64,000 nt of DNA from a virus: positions 1 through 64,000 of IMG/VR virus record IMGVR_UViG_3300044821_000127; one strand, 5' to 3'. Position numbers and translations under genes: made by a program. Shown in pieces: positions 22,851 through 32,966 of the stretch (positions are counted from its first letter, which is position 1; every line of letters starts with the position of its first letter). The notes below the pieces were generated by a model. That model searched no databases. It saw only the letters and a program-made list of their open reading frames with translations, and was not told the DNA's origin.

Positions 22851-23321
22851 TTATGGAAGAGGTAGAACGGGGAGGATGCCGGTAATTCCACCGGTGGCCG
22901 CCGCGCCGCCCGCAATACTAATAAGTTTATTGATAGTAGTTTGTGTATCGATGACGAGGGGCGCGCAAGCAAGGTTTAGCGGCTTTAGGGAGTTTTGCAC
23001 ATTATTGGCTGAGGCATTCAAATCACGTAATTTCTGAAAAGCCAGCACAGCCCCAACATTTGTGGCAGGAGTAAAGCTTGGCAAAGTTGGCAACCAAGTA
23101 ATAAGATAATCATAGCATTGATAAGCCGTTTGATCCCCGGTCGCATGGGCATCAGCAGTAGCCGCAGTAAGGTCGGAAAGGGTAAAGGCCTTTAGTTGAG
23201 CAAGTGGATCAGTAGAAGTTACAATTGGAGAAGTAGTAGCCGGCGCTGAAACCTGCACCTGCCCCGAGCACGCCGAAAGAAGTGGAAGAGCAAGGGCAAG
23301 AATGATAAGTTTACTTTTCAT
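22851..23321 (-). CDS. Outer-membrane-type lipoprotein
   Basis: 156 aa. Signal sequence with lipobox LLSAC (Cys at residue 18) followed by SGQVQ, so export and lipidation are expected. The rest is Ala/Thr-rich with four more cysteines, and ends Gly/Ala-rich. SD AGGAGTTTAACT. Might play the outer part of a spanin pair, but it is longer and less proline-rich than typical ones. Confidence 0.65.
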   Translation of the reverse strand: MKSKLIILALALPLLSACSGQVQVSAPATTSPIVTSTDPLAQLKAFTLSDLTAATADAHATGDQTAYQCYDYLITWLPTLPSFTPATNVGAVLAFQKLRDLNASANNVQNSLKPLNLACAPLVIDTQTTINKLISIAGGAAATGGITGILPVLPLP

Positions 23322-23323
23322 AG

Positions 23324-23713
23324 TTAAACTCCTGGAGCTTGAGCAACAGTGGCAACGGGAATAGTCTCGGAAGAAACAGCAATACTCGGAACATTAACTG
23401 GAATAGCCTCAACCTTATCGTGCAAATTCTTTACCGCCTCCAATAAGGAAGTAAGATCAGCTTGGGGCGGAAGCTGGGCGATAATTTGATCCACCCATTC
23501 CTTCGGTACTCCGACCGCTTCAATCTTCCCAATCTCCTTCTGCCCGAACGGGGAATCGGTAAACAACCTAAGTCCCATAAAGACAATTCCAATAACCTCC
23601 ACCGCATCCGAAGCATAAGCTTGCACAATTTCGGGCGGAAGATGCCGTCCGAAAACCCCCGCAATCATAACAATTACAAAGGTAATTGCCGTCTTGTATC
23701 CTTTTACATTCAT
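23324..23713 (-). CDS. Holin-like membrane protein
   Basis: 129 aa. Hydrophobic helix at about 8-24, a short polar turn, a second helix about 38-52 ending GLRLFTDSPFG, a pattern of small phage holin families. The rest is a soluble helical tail. SD AGGAGTATAGAAA. Next to the putative endolysin. Confidence 0.55.
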   Translation of the reverse strand: MNVKGYKTAITFVIVMIAGVFGRHLPPEIVQAYASDAVEVIGIVFMGLRLFTDSPFGQKEIGKIEAVGVPKEWVDQIIAQLPPQADLTSLLEAVKNLHDKVEAIPVNVPSIAVSSETIPVATVAQAPGV

Positions 23714-23716
23714 TTT

Positions 23717-24226
23717 CTATACTCCTAAATTAGGGGACATCAGTGCTCCCCAGTTATCAATAGCAGACACGCCCACTATTGCATTCCATTTATTAACATA
23801 CTCCTGGATTGTCGCCGCGCCGCCAGCAGTATTATAGTAGGCTTTATAGTAGTTTGCTTGTCCGATAAGATCTAGCGGTATGGCGCCGGGCGCCCGCAGG
23901 TAGTGCAATCGGCAAACTCCCGCCGCATACAGTGGATACATTATCAAACAATGCCAATCTTGCCCAACAGTCGGCGGTAACAAACTCATCAACTTCTCCC
24001 CAAGCACCTTGTGATATTTTAGGTAGTTTTTCCAAAGATCATTATGATCTATCGGCTCATCTTGAAAATAACCTAATGCAGGACCGTTATGCTGTTGAAC
24101 GTTTTGTAAATTACTTTCTTGCAGCGCCGTTCCAAGCATTATTTGTTCCGCCTCAAAACTACCCAACCCAAGAGCCTCATTTGCCGGGCGGATAATCGTA
24201 TTCACAAATTTATTCGGCGTCATCAT
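23717..24226 (-). CDS. Putative endolysin / muramidase-like protein
   Basis: 169 aa. LGTALQESNLQNVQQHNGPALGYFQDEP carries the glutamate and the GxxQ-like segment of lysozyme-fold transglycosylases; families with this start are common beside phage holins. Start at the first of two ATG codons, seven bases after GGGAG. No signal peptide, so release would need the holin. No other peptidoglycan hydrolase lies in the cassette. Confidence 0.55.
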   Translation of the reverse strand: MMTPNKFVNTIIRPANEALGLGSFEAEQIMLGTALQESNLQNVQQHNGPALGYFQDEPIDHNDLWKNYLKYHKVLGEKLMSLLPPTVGQDWHCLIMYPLYAAGVCRLHYLRAPGAIPLDLIGQANYYKAYYNTAGGAATIQEYVNKWNAIVGVSAIDNWGALMSPNLGV

Positions 24227-24555
24227 TATCTTTCTCCCGCAGCACAAGACATTTTAGAGGTAAGAAAGGCCAACTGCTGTTCAAGCTTGGCGATTCTTTC
24301 TCTTTGATCTACCATGGTATCGGCCAACTTAAGTTGAGATTTTGCCGTGGCATCCGCAAGTTCCAATCTCATTACAGTAGTGATGTTTGATAATGCTAAA
24401 TTATCCCTAACAATGGTGTCAATCCTTTTGCTGTCTTCCACCACTTGAAATTGAATTTCTCCGAACCGAACAAATACCACAGCCCCCGATACCACAAGAG
24501 AAACGAAGATAGCTACCAATTGCCAATTAAGCGGCGGTTTATGAACTTCTTCCAT
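24226..24555 (-). CDS. Membrane-anchored coiled-coil protein (spanin-like)
   Basis: 109 aa. One N-terminal membrane helix (about residues 11-31) and a long periplasmic coiled coil, the layout of an inner-membrane spanin (Rz-like). Start at 24555: AGGAGG six bases upstream. Stop shares bases with the endolysin start. Confidence 0.5.
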   Translation of the reverse strand: MEEVHKPPLNWQLVAIFVSLVVSGAVVFVRFGEIQFQVVEDSKRIDTIVRDNLALSNITTVMRLELADATAKSQLKLADTMVDQRERIAKLEQQLAFLTSKMSCAAGER

Positions 24556-24799
24556 CATCCTCCTCCTCATCCTCAGAATGTTGAAAAAATATCAAATTGC
24601 CCTTGTTCCGCCGATTCACCCCATCATATTTACCTTTGCCAATTGCTCTATGCCATGTCCAAATGGTAAAGATTATGCCAATAACAAGACTAATAAATGC
24701 CAAAATGGTGTTAATTTGTTGAAGCCATTGATACCACGCGGGTGCGGAAGTTGTCACCGCAATTGCAACAGTTTCATCACCGGTAAGCGGGCTTGCCAT
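24539..24799 (-). CDS. Small membrane protein, holin candidate
   Basis: 86 aa. WYQWLQQINTILAFISLVIGIIF is a single membrane helix region like phage holins of class III; the C-terminus is basic then acidic. Start at 24799 after GGAAAGGTAAAATA. Overlaps the spanin-like gene by 17 bases. Confidence 0.5.
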   Translation of the reverse strand: MASPLTGDETVAIAVTTSAPAWYQWLQQINTILAFISLVIGIIFTIWTWHRAIGKGKYDGVNRRNKGNLIFFQHSEDEEEDDGRSS

Positions 24800-24827
24800 T
24801 ATTTTACCTTTCCAATCAGAGAATTGA

Positions 24828-27800
24828 TTAGTCTTCAAGTTTTTCTAGCCTCGCCCGAGTAGCATCGTGGATGATGTGTGGATATTTCATCATGATGATA
24901 CCCCGCGCCGCCTCGCGGGATTCTTTAATTGACTGAGTAATAACATCCCGTTGGATATGCGGCGCCCAAGTATTCCAATCAGGAGATTTTACTATCACAT
25001 CAAGTCGGCTCTTACTCATGCGCCCGGCAATACGGGAGAAGTTATCATACTCATCATCAGTAAGATCCACATTTCGAATACTTCTTGGGAGTTGAGACGG
25101 AAAGACGCCGAGATTGGAAAGAGCAAGATTTACCGGATCATGAGAAAGCTGTTGTTCCCAAAGAGCGGAAACGGCTGCGCCGCCCAGCGCAGTACGGGAG
25201 GAGATTGGTTCCCCCCAAATATTTCTTCTTGGAAGAAGATCAAGAGACTGCCCCGGTACCTTGGATTTAATTGCATCCATAATGCTTCTAGTTTGCCGGG
25301 AATATGGATCTACTGCTCGGGCAATTTGTGCGCTACCGACCGAGAATGGAACGAAGGAGGAAAGGAAATTCTGAATATACCTATCTCCATACCGATCGGG
25401 GTCTTCCACGGCTTTGATTAATTCCGCCGGCCCGCGCATGAAACTTTCATCAAGGACAGTTTGGGCAATGGAATGGGCAAAGGAAACGGCGGCTTCGGTA
25501 AGATCGGCTGAATGCGCTACGTCATACATATCGGCGGCAATGCCCGTCATCATGCCAAGCGACCCCAACCGATGGGTATCATACCACATGTCACCGATTT
25601 TAACTGAAAATGGCTGATTACCGGCAAGACGCCAAACTGCCGCTTCACGCGGATCGGTTGGGGGTGAGCCGGTAGTAAGTCCCATGCCCTTCATTGCTCC
25701 AAATCCAATAGCTACCGCCGTTCCCAGGATCATCTTTGCCCACGCCATATCCTGAGCAACCTTATTCTTTCCAAAAAGATCGGCGCGGATCTCCGGGGCA
25801 AGAATTCCGGCCGGCGTGCGCTTAAGCAAGCCTTCGGAAATAACATTAGAGGTGATATGAACAAAGGGATCGATGAATTTCAGGAATGGGAAGCCAAAGA
25901 ACTCGGTATTGGTTAATCTAGATAATGTTTGAACAAACTGACCGCCCCCCGCCATCAAAGTCTTTTCATAAGATTGCGGCACCGCCTTTGACATCATCTC
26001 CTCAGTTGGATTTTGCCAAAGATCGGCAACGCGACTTTTAAACGCATCCCCCGTCAATCCCTCCACCGTGGCTTGTCGATAAGCTAAGGCTGATTTATTT
26101 ACTGAGAAATTCTCTCCCAAGAAAAAGCTATGAATCATTGCTACGCTACGGCCAGGAAGCCTCGCCGCCGTGCCAACCGGCAATACTGTTGTTCCCTTAT
26201 ACTGCAAATTCGGTATTGCCCCGATTCCGCTAAACTCCCATCCAAGCAGCGGGGCATTTTCCTTGCCGTCGGAAAGCAAGGTTCCGTAGGATTTAATTGC
26301 GTCAAGAGTGCCCCGACCAAGGGAGAAAGAATATTCCTTTAGTTCATGTGGGGAAAGGGTTTGTTCTATGTGAGCGGGGGTAACAAGTTCCGTACCTTGT
26401 TGAAACGGGAGAGAGCGCCGCCCCGTTTCGCCGGGGAGTAATGACCCAACTCCTGTTTGCGCCGCCTCCATAGTTCCTTTAATTGCAGCCGGAAGACCTT
26501 GCACAGCCCCCTTAAATCCGGCCGGCACTTCACCAAAGTAAACCCGCTCGCCTTTATTTCCAAGGGCTTCGCGCCCTGCACCAATAAGTGCCGCCATGGC
26601 CGTTTCAGGCCCCGCACCGTAACTAAGTAAAAGTGCATTACCGATAGTATACGTACTGTGCGTTGCTGGGCCAGAAATCAACCCATTAATCCAATATTCC
26701 AAAACCATCCGCCCGAAACTTCTCTTTACTGAGTCTCGAACAGTTTTACTAACCTGCTGCGGGGTATCAAGTTTTCCGATAAGTTCCGCCTCTTGGGCAA
26801 GCTGGAAATAAGTCTTTCCAGTAGCCTTTTTCAAGAACTCATTAACTGCTGCAACATCAGTCATTTCCTCGGTAAGAGAATGAAATGCCCGAAGTGCCCG
26901 ACCTGCCTCCGCAGTAATGCCACTCACTTGTCCTTGAATCATCGTGTGGCGGGCTTTGGCCTCTGCAAAAGCAATCAATGTAGGTATGTCGTTCTTTTCC
27001 CCGACCGCCTGTGCCGCCGATCGAACGTCCTTAGCCGACTGTACCAGCAACATCCGTGCTGCAACAATTTGTTCCGCATTAAATGTCTGACCCAACTTCC
27101 TTTTACTAAGCTCATTGGCATCCATTCCGAGAGAATCGGCAAGATCAATTACTTGTCCATCGGTAATAATCCCACGCCGTTCGCCAATAAATCCACCATT
27201 TTGGCTGGCAATTTCCTTAATTACCTTACCAACATCCTCGGTGGTATTCAACAACTCCACCCGAATATTTCCGGCCTTATCTACGAATTCTCCTGACCGG
27301 TCTGCAATTGGTCGGTTGGGATTTGTTCGGCTGTCGGGGGCGGGACTAAGCTCATTCCCTTTTGCCTCAGACTCACTTCCGCCATTGCGCTCCGCTGCAT
27401 TTGCCTCACCACCGCCGCCGCTTCCGGACTGAGATTTGGATTCATTCCCATTTCTTGCAGGTTCGCCATTTCTTTCTGCACTTGGGCCAACTTGTCCTGT
27501 GGGCTCAATATTTCCTGTTCCTGACTCTGCGGCTCGCTTGGCTTCGATTTCGGCTTGGGCGCTTTCGATTTCATTCTTTATCTCCGGCTTCAACGTTTCC
27601 AGTTGTTGGGCGCGCTCGGCAGAAATTCTATCTGCGGCGGCCTCGGCCTCATGGGGTTCAGTTTCATTGGCGTCGTTTTCATGAATATCTGCCAAGGTTT
27701 TCGGGGGAATATTCTCCTCCACAACTACTGTCCGCTTCGGCTCATTAGACAAAAGCCGGTCAAATACCCCCCGTATATCATCATTAATCGGCACACCAAG

Positions 27801-29621
27801 ATTTTTTATTGTGGAGTAAATTTTAGTAAGCCAATCCTTGAACTTGCCGAAGACCTCAGCCAACTTTCCGCTTGGGGCCACACCCTCCCGAAAGTATTGT
27901 TCCCCCCACTTGGCAAATTGCTCATGATGACTATTCTTTATTTGCCTAGAAGATGTAAGTTTCATGGATTTAAGAACGGTAGTTGCGTCATCTTTCAAAG
28001 CTTGCGGAGCTTGTGGATCGGCCGCATACCGCATAAGTTCATCCAACCACATGTGGGAGAATTCATGAACTACGGTGGAGGGGTTGTCATTTCCGGTAAA
28101 GAGTTTTAGAGTGTATTTATTATCCCCAACGGTAAGAGAACCATTTCTGGTTTGATCAAAGGTTAGGTCATTCGGGGCCTTGGGAGGTTGAGAAATGGAG
28201 AATTCCGGCGCTTCTGGTTTAGGCTGCACGGCCTTAATTTCTAAATTTGCCGCCTTGTACATATCAAGGGCGGACCCTTTTTGCCCGCCAAATAATTCAC
28301 TCCAGGCATCGTAATGCGCGGCGAGAAGCTGGGCTTCCGCATTGGCCTGTTCGGGCGCGCGCCCGGCAGCAAGGAGCTTTTGCTCTACATCGGCCGAAAC
28401 AACCTTGGCCGCTTCACTTGGGCCGGTAATTGGAGCAGTTGGGGCGCTCGGCGCATTTTCAATACTACCAGCTTCTTCGGGCTTCACGCCCTGTTCAACA
28501 ACATTCACCCCATGCCGTTCGGCCGCCCGTCGATAAGCCGCGCTAACTTCCGGCCCAAGATCATCAAGAAGGGTTTGTGCACCATTCAGCCTATTTTGAA
28601 TAACCGCCCGATCTTCACCCTCCCCAAGATTATCCAAATGCTCTTTAAACGTATCTCGCATTTGAGTAAGATTATCATACTCCCGAAATAACTCCGGTTC
28701 ACTTGCCCGAACTTGTTCATGAAGATTAACCGGGCGCTGGGCACCATTTACCAAACTATCTTCTGCCTGGGCAATGGCCATATTAGTTGCCCCAGCGGCG
28801 GGCGCAATATCCTCAGTACCTTGAAATACCCCCTCAGTAACGCCTGGCCCGGCAACTTTAGCATCGCCTGCATTGGCGATAGTCGGGGTTGGGCGGAGTG
28901 TTTCCCGAACGGGGCGCGCGCCAAACTCAGTAATAGCCTCACCAAGCTTATTAGGCTTGTTAAATACAATTCCAAATCCCGTTGCAATGGCAATATTTCG
29001 CCAATTCAAATCCTCGCCACTCGCCGCTTCTTGCCCAAGTTCCATGCCCCCCATCAACCCACCACCAAATACCCGGCTTGTCGCCGGATTACTCATGATG
29101 CGCTGAAGGGCCGTGGCACCTTCGGGGACAGCAAAACCGGTAAACTTACCGGGAGACATAGTAAGGGCATACGGAAGCAACCCGCCGAGAAAACTTGCTG
29201 TCGGCTGTTGCTGTTCATCCAATCTTTGCTGCCGATCACTCTGCCCAAGTGCCTCGGTCCAACTATCGGGAAGCTTATGGAGAAGCCAATTTTGTGCGGC
29301 ACTTACCGCCGTTGCGCCCGCAAATCCAGCAGCCACGCCACCGATCAATCCACCAAGAGGAGCAGCAATCGGAGCTGCCGGCCCGGTCATCAGCCCCAAT
29401 CCCGCACCGAGTTCCGCACCAGCCCCCGCAGCTACTAAACTACCAGCGGCCGGCAATGCACCCCTTACTGCTGCCCGAGTTCCAGCCCCCATTACTCCAA
29501 TATCAGTATCTAACTCCTGATTGCCTGCAATCTGTGCAAAAGGATTAGCAGTCTCCGTTGGAGAATTTGCCCTTCTTCCCGTCATTATTTCTTCAAAGGG
29601 ATTGATAATTTCTTCACTCAT
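24828..29621 (-). CDS. Very large virion protein with metallopeptidase-like motif
   Basis: 1597 aa from the ATG at 29621 (ATGA overlap with the previous gene). Gly/Ala-rich hydrophobic stretch about residues 45-105, a zincin-like HEFSHMW (about 518-524), then a long Glu-rich linker of low complexity (about 610-790) and a helical half. Place and size fit an ejected internal virion protein (T7 gp15/gp16 neighbourhood) or a polyvalent protein injected with the DNA. HExxH with a following WLDEL suggests a zinc site; activity is unproven. Confidence 0.6.
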   Translation of the reverse strand: MSEEIINPFEEIMTGRRANSPTETANPFAQIAGNQELDTDIGVMGAGTRAAVRGALPAAGSLVAAGAGAELGAGLGLMTGPAAPIAAPLGGLIGGVAAGFAGATAVSAAQNWLLHKLPDSWTEALGQSDRQQRLDEQQQPTASFLGGLLPYALTMSPGKFTGFAVPEGATALQRIMSNPATSRVFGGGLMGGMELGQEAASGEDLNWRNIAIATGFGIVFNKPNKLGEAITEFGARPVRETLRPTPTIANAGDAKVAGPGVTEGVFQGTEDIAPAAGATNMAIAQAEDSLVNGAQRPVNLHEQVRASEPELFREYDNLTQMRDTFKEHLDNLGEGEDRAVIQNRLNGAQTLLDDLGPEVSAAYRRAAERHGVNVVEQGVKPEEAGSIENAPSAPTAPITGPSEAAKVVSADVEQKLLAAGRAPEQANAEAQLLAAHYDAWSELFGGQKGSALDMYKAANLEIKAVQPKPEAPEFSISQPPKAPNDLTFDQTRNGSLTVGDNKYTLKLFTGNDNPSTVVHEFSHMWLDELMRYAADPQAPQALKDDATTVLKSMKLTSSRQIKNSHHEQFAKWGEQYFREGVAPSGKLAEVFGKFKDWLTKIYSTIKNLGVPINDDIRGVFDRLLSNEPKRTVVVEENIPPKTLADIHENDANETEPHEAEAAADRISAERAQQLETLKPEIKNEIESAQAEIEAKRAAESGTGNIEPTGQVGPSAERNGEPARNGNESKSQSGSGGGGEANAAERNGGSESEAKGNELSPAPDSRTNPNRPIADRSGEFVDKAGNIRVELLNTTEDVGKVIKEIASQNGGFIGERRGIITDGQVIDLADSLGMDANELSKRKLGQTFNAEQIVAARMLLVQSAKDVRSAAQAVGEKNDIPTLIAFAEAKARHTMIQGQVSGITAEAGRALRAFHSLTEEMTDVAAVNEFLKKATGKTYFQLAQEAELIGKLDTPQQVSKTVRDSVKRSFGRMVLEYWINGLISGPATHSTYTIGNALLLSYGAGPETAMAALIGAGREALGNKGERVYFGEVPAGFKGAVQGLPAAIKGTMEAAQTGVGSLLPGETGRRSLPFQQGTELVTPAHIEQTLSPHELKEYSFSLGRGTLDAIKSYGTLLSDGKENAPLLGWEFSGIGAIPNLQYKGTTVLPVGTAARLPGRSVAMIHSFFLGENFSVNKSALAYRQATVEGLTGDAFKSRVADLWQNPTEEMMSKAVPQSYEKTLMAGGGQFVQTLSRLTNTEFFGFPFLKFIDPFVHITSNVISEGLLKRTPAGILAPEIRADLFGKNKVAQDMAWAKMILGTAVAIGFGAMKGMGLTTGSPPTDPREAAVWRLAGNQPFSVKIGDMWYDTHRLGSLGMMTGIAADMYDVAHSADLTEAAVSFAHSIAQTVLDESFMRGPAELIKAVEDPDRYGDRYIQNFLSSFVPFSVGSAQIARAVDPYSRQTRSIMDAIKSKVPGQSLDLLPRRNIWGEPISSRTALGGAAVSALWEQQLSHDPVNLALSNLGVFPSQLPRSIRNVDLTDDEYDNFSRIAGRMSKSRLDVIVKSPDWNTWAPHIQRDVITQSIKESREAARGIIMMKYPHIIHDATRARLEKLED

Positions 29622-31975
29622 TGAATTTGCTCCGACCAAGGTTCATTAAGACTTTGTTCAGTTTTTGGCTTGGTCATCTTTCTAATTAATTCTTCGGCGC
29701 GAATTCCGGTCTTGCCAAAGTAGTTGTCAAAATTGGCAATATTTTCTGGAGTTGGGCTAGAAATAAGATAAGATAATGCTTGTGACCATCTATTCATATT
29801 TTCATTAGTCTTGTCTTTAAACGGAAGGAGACTAATTGCATTTTTCCACTCATCAGAATTTACTACTTCTTTTGGAGCGGTCGGAATATTTTGTGTCTTT
29901 CCGGGGACTACTGGACTATTGTCATTTTCTCCCAATGCCGTAAGCCTCTCCCTTTCCATTTGATCTCTCGGCCGCATACCCTTTATCAAGTCATCAATCT
30001 TATCTTGAGTAAGAAAATCCCAAGGATTTTTTCCCTGCTTAACCCATTCGTCAAAGCTTTGGTTAAACTTAGGAATGAATTGGGAGTTGAAGATTTGTTC
30101 CCCTTTCGGGTCACGAATTTTAATCGGCCCGGTATCTTGCTCGAAACTAAGCTTACCTTTTGCATAGTTGTAGAAGCCCGCCATGGTACGATTTACTGCC
30201 GCATCATCGGCGGACTTGAAATTCATACTAAGCATACTATTAACCTTACTCACCCCCTCAGAGCTAAGACCATCCTTCCCATACCTTTGTAAAATATCCG
30301 CCGAGGTAGTAATTCTATTTGGATCGCCGACCGGCAATTGCAATGAATTTACTGCATCATGAAATCCCGGCCCGTAATTTGCTTCTTCCCGATCATAGGC
30401 ATTCTTACTTTCCTGTGTTACCATACTTTGGAGAAGATGAACCTCATTAGCTGAAAGGGATGGATCGGCCGCAATTTTAGTAAGAAAATCGGGGGGAAGA
30501 GGATTAGTTTTTGCCCCAATAATTTGCCCCATATAGCCCTTAGTGGCCTTATCCGCCGCATCCCTCTTAGCCGCCGCATCCTGCATACTAGCCACTTCTG
30601 CCGCCCGGTATTGTTCATTTATTCTCGACAAGGCCCATTTCTGTGCATCGGGGTTATCCTTAGTCATATCCATCGCCCGACCAATTACATCCGCCCGCGC
30701 TTGAAAACTACTTGGCGCTCCTAATTTCTTAGCAACCTGTTCCACGTAGGTTGAAGTTGCTGTTCCGTCGGAATCTGTTTTATCTTGTAACCAGGGTGTA
30801 GGACTGCCCAAAGGTGCCACATTTCCGGGGCCGGAAAAATATCCAACAGCAACTCTTTCGGGATCTCCGTTATATTTTGCTGAAAGGTCATTTATGATCC
30901 TTTCGCTTACTGTACGATTGTCAGTGGGATTATTAATATTTTCCCCTGGTCGGGCGTACTGCGCAAACGTTGCCGGCATTATCTGCCCTGGTCCAACAGC
31001 ACCAGCACTACTATTGCCAACCTTATCACTGTTCCCGGATTCTTGCTTAAGTATCGCTGAGGAAATATCTTGAACGGAGAAGGGTTTATTTGGGACAGGA
31101 ATTGCGCCATTAGATTGGGTGCCAAGACTTGCCGCTGTTCCGGCCATTGCGGCGCCCGCCGCATCTTCACCCACCTTCTTATCGTAATGACTCTTTACTG
31201 TATAACTCAACGCATCGTAGTTTGGTGCCCCTTGCATAATTGTTCTATTATCTTCAAGTAACTTCTTCGCCGCGATTGGATCGGTGGGCAGTAAAGACTT
31301 AATCCTCACCTCCGCCACATCCCGCGCCGTGTCCAACATTGCATTCTTCATTGCGTTCGGATCACCCGCAAGTCCATTTACTTGAAGCTGTTGGATTTTA
31401 TATTCCAGGGCTTTGTGAATTGTGTCTTGGGCAAAGGTATCATCTTGCGGACGAAGAGCTATGGATTGAAGGGCGGCGCTATATCCTTCTTTATTTACTT
31501 CATTTGCCCAAGCCGTTTGCTGTTGTTTACCATGGCGACCAAGTTCCCCCTCCATGTAGTATTGCATACGGCGGGTATCAGTATCGAACTGGAGTTGGCT
31601 AGCGGAGGTTGTGAGGCCGGTGCGGAATTGGTCCCTAAGATCTTGAAGCTTTTGCTTATACTCCGGAATAGCGCGTAAGGCATCAGCGCCCTTTAGCCCA
31701 AACACTCCTCCATCCACCTGTCCAGTAATTGGATCAGTTTTACCAGTTCCATATAGAAGGTCATTACTGGATTGGAGAAATTTATTAGTTTGGTCATCAG
31801 CCGCAACTTGGCCATAGAAGAGGGTTGCCGCTTCGGCGCCCGCCCCAGCTTTGGCCTCTCCTTGTGCAGCAAATCCACCGAAGCTGGCCGGGTTAGCTTG
31901 AATATGCTGATAATCTTCCGGCGGAGTGGCATTCGGGGCGACTTGAGCGACACCGTTGTAGTCAACTTGTGCCAT
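29618..31975 (-). CDS. Internal virion protein with lytic transglycosylase domain
   Basis: 785 aa. About residues 300-395 hold an SLT-type domain: ILKQESGN with the catalytic Glu, SSAGAVGPGQIMPATF, then YNGDPERVAVGYFSGPG. Flanking parts are long helical segments. This is the T7 gp16 type: a core protein that cuts peptidoglycan during DNA entry. Located between the gp14-like gene and the 1597-aa protein. Confidence 0.75.
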   Translation of the reverse strand: MAQVDYNGVAQVAPNATPPEDYQHIQANPASFGGFAAQGEAKAGAGAEAATLFYGQVAADDQTNKFLQSSNDLLYGTGKTDPITGQVDGGVFGLKGADALRAIPEYKQKLQDLRDQFRTGLTTSASQLQFDTDTRRMQYYMEGELGRHGKQQQTAWANEVNKEGYSAALQSIALRPQDDTFAQDTIHKALEYKIQQLQVNGLAGDPNAMKNAMLDTARDVAEVRIKSLLPTDPIAAKKLLEDNRTIMQGAPNYDALSYTVKSHYDKKVGEDAAGAAMAGTAASLGTQSNGAIPVPNKPFSVQDISSAILKQESGNSDKVGNSSAGAVGPGQIMPATFAQYARPGENINNPTDNRTVSERIINDLSAKYNGDPERVAVGYFSGPGNVAPLGSPTPWLQDKTDSDGTATSTYVEQVAKKLGAPSSFQARADVIGRAMDMTKDNPDAQKWALSRINEQYRAAEVASMQDAAAKRDAADKATKGYMGQIIGAKTNPLPPDFLTKIAADPSLSANEVHLLQSMVTQESKNAYDREEANYGPGFHDAVNSLQLPVGDPNRITTSADILQRYGKDGLSSEGVSKVNSMLSMNFKSADDAAVNRTMAGFYNYAKGKLSFEQDTGPIKIRDPKGEQIFNSQFIPKFNQSFDEWVKQGKNPWDFLTQDKIDDLIKGMRPRDQMERERLTALGENDNSPVVPGKTQNIPTAPKEVVNSDEWKNAISLLPFKDKTNENMNRWSQALSYLISSPTPENIANFDNYFGKTGIRAEELIRKMTKPKTEQSLNEPWSEQIQ

Positions 31976-32520
31976 TAGAAGTCTCCCGGATTGGCGGGGC
32001 TTCCACCACTGCTAGCCCCACTACCACTAGTTCCTGAAAGCCAGCTAGTAGGAATAGCTTTAGCCCCGGAAAGCAAAGAACCAGAAACCCCACCAGCCTC
32101 GGCAACTCCCGTTTGGCTTGCAGTAAGATTTTCCAGTCCCGCCTGAGCGGCATAACCAGTCCCAGCCACCTTATATCCATAAGCTTGAAGAAGCGCATTG
32201 CTCATTTGAGATTCGGTGTCTAGCTTGCCCAGTTCTCGTTGGCTTTCAATAACATCCGCCGCGCTACCAGTATTTACATCAACGCCATTCGCTCCGATTG
32301 CGGCCTTAATTTGTCCAATTTTTTGAGCATTGGCCATGCTAGTCATTTGGGCTTTTTCTTCGCCGGCCGCAATGGTATAATTGGCATTTTGTTGAGCGAT
32401 GGTGGCGTTGTTAGCCGCAACTTGTGATTGGTAATGTGCTGCGGCGCCTTGCGCACTGGCGGAACTGTAGGCGCTATAGGCAGCAATTGCAACAGCTGCA
32501 ACAGCAAGAACTGGAACCAT
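31975..32520 (-). CDS. T7 gp14-like internal virion protein
   Basis: 181 aa. Hydrophobic N-terminus (VPVLAVAAVAIAAYSAYSS), Ala/Gln-rich helices with NNATIAQQNANY, and IKAAIGANGVDVNTGSAADV, all marks of the gp14 virion core family that forms a pore in the outer membrane. ATGA/ATG overlaps with both neighbours. Confidence 0.75.
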   Translation of the reverse strand: MVPVLAVAAVAIAAYSAYSSASAQGAAAHYQSQVAANNATIAQQNANYTIAAGEEKAQMTSMANAQKIGQIKAAIGANGVDVNTGSAADVIESQRELGKLDTESQMSNALLQAYGYKVAGTGYAAQAGLENLTASQTGVAEAGGVSGSLLSGAKAIPTSWLSGTSGSGASSGGSPANPGDF

Positions 32521-32966
32521 TATCTCTCTCCGCCATCAAATTCAAAATACGTCCACAGCTCATTATGATCAAACTCAGAAAAGCCCAGAAATTCTATAAA
32601 TCGGCGTGCCCGAACATCACCATAAAATGTAGTGGCAAGAAGCTTAGAGTGGAATTCAAGAGCAAGAGCTACTTGCCGCTGTGACTCCTTCACAATTTCC
32701 TTAGGAAACTTCAATGCATTGGAATTAAGTGCAACCCAAATAAATCCAGCGCAGGAAACTGCCGAGCCGGAAATTCCGCCAATACCGCACAATTTCCCGT
32801 CCACCACCCAAATCTTTCGATAATAGGACTCGTTGAAAACCTTACTCATTTCTCGGTGAACATTCATGTTATAGTTCTCAATATAGCCGATTAAATCACT
32901 ACGAAGTGTCCTTGCCATTTGACCCACATGCCAGGACTTGGCTTCTTTGACTTCAAAAACGTGCAT
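32520..32966 (-). CDS. GNAT-like protein (T7 gp13 position)
   Basis: 148 aa. VDGKLCGIGGISGS and the later ARRFIEFLGF resemble the core of acetyltransferase-like proteins that lie beside gp14 in T7-type phages (gp13 family). Catalysis is doubtful; it may help virion assembly. Confidence 0.65.
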   Translation of the reverse strand: MHVFEVKEAKSWHVGQMARTLRSDLIGYIENYNMNVHREMSKVFNESYYRKIWVVDGKLCGIGGISGSAVSCAGFIWVALNSNALKFPKEIVKESQRQVALALEFHSKLLATTFYGDVRARRFIEFLGFSEFDHNELWTYFEFDGGER

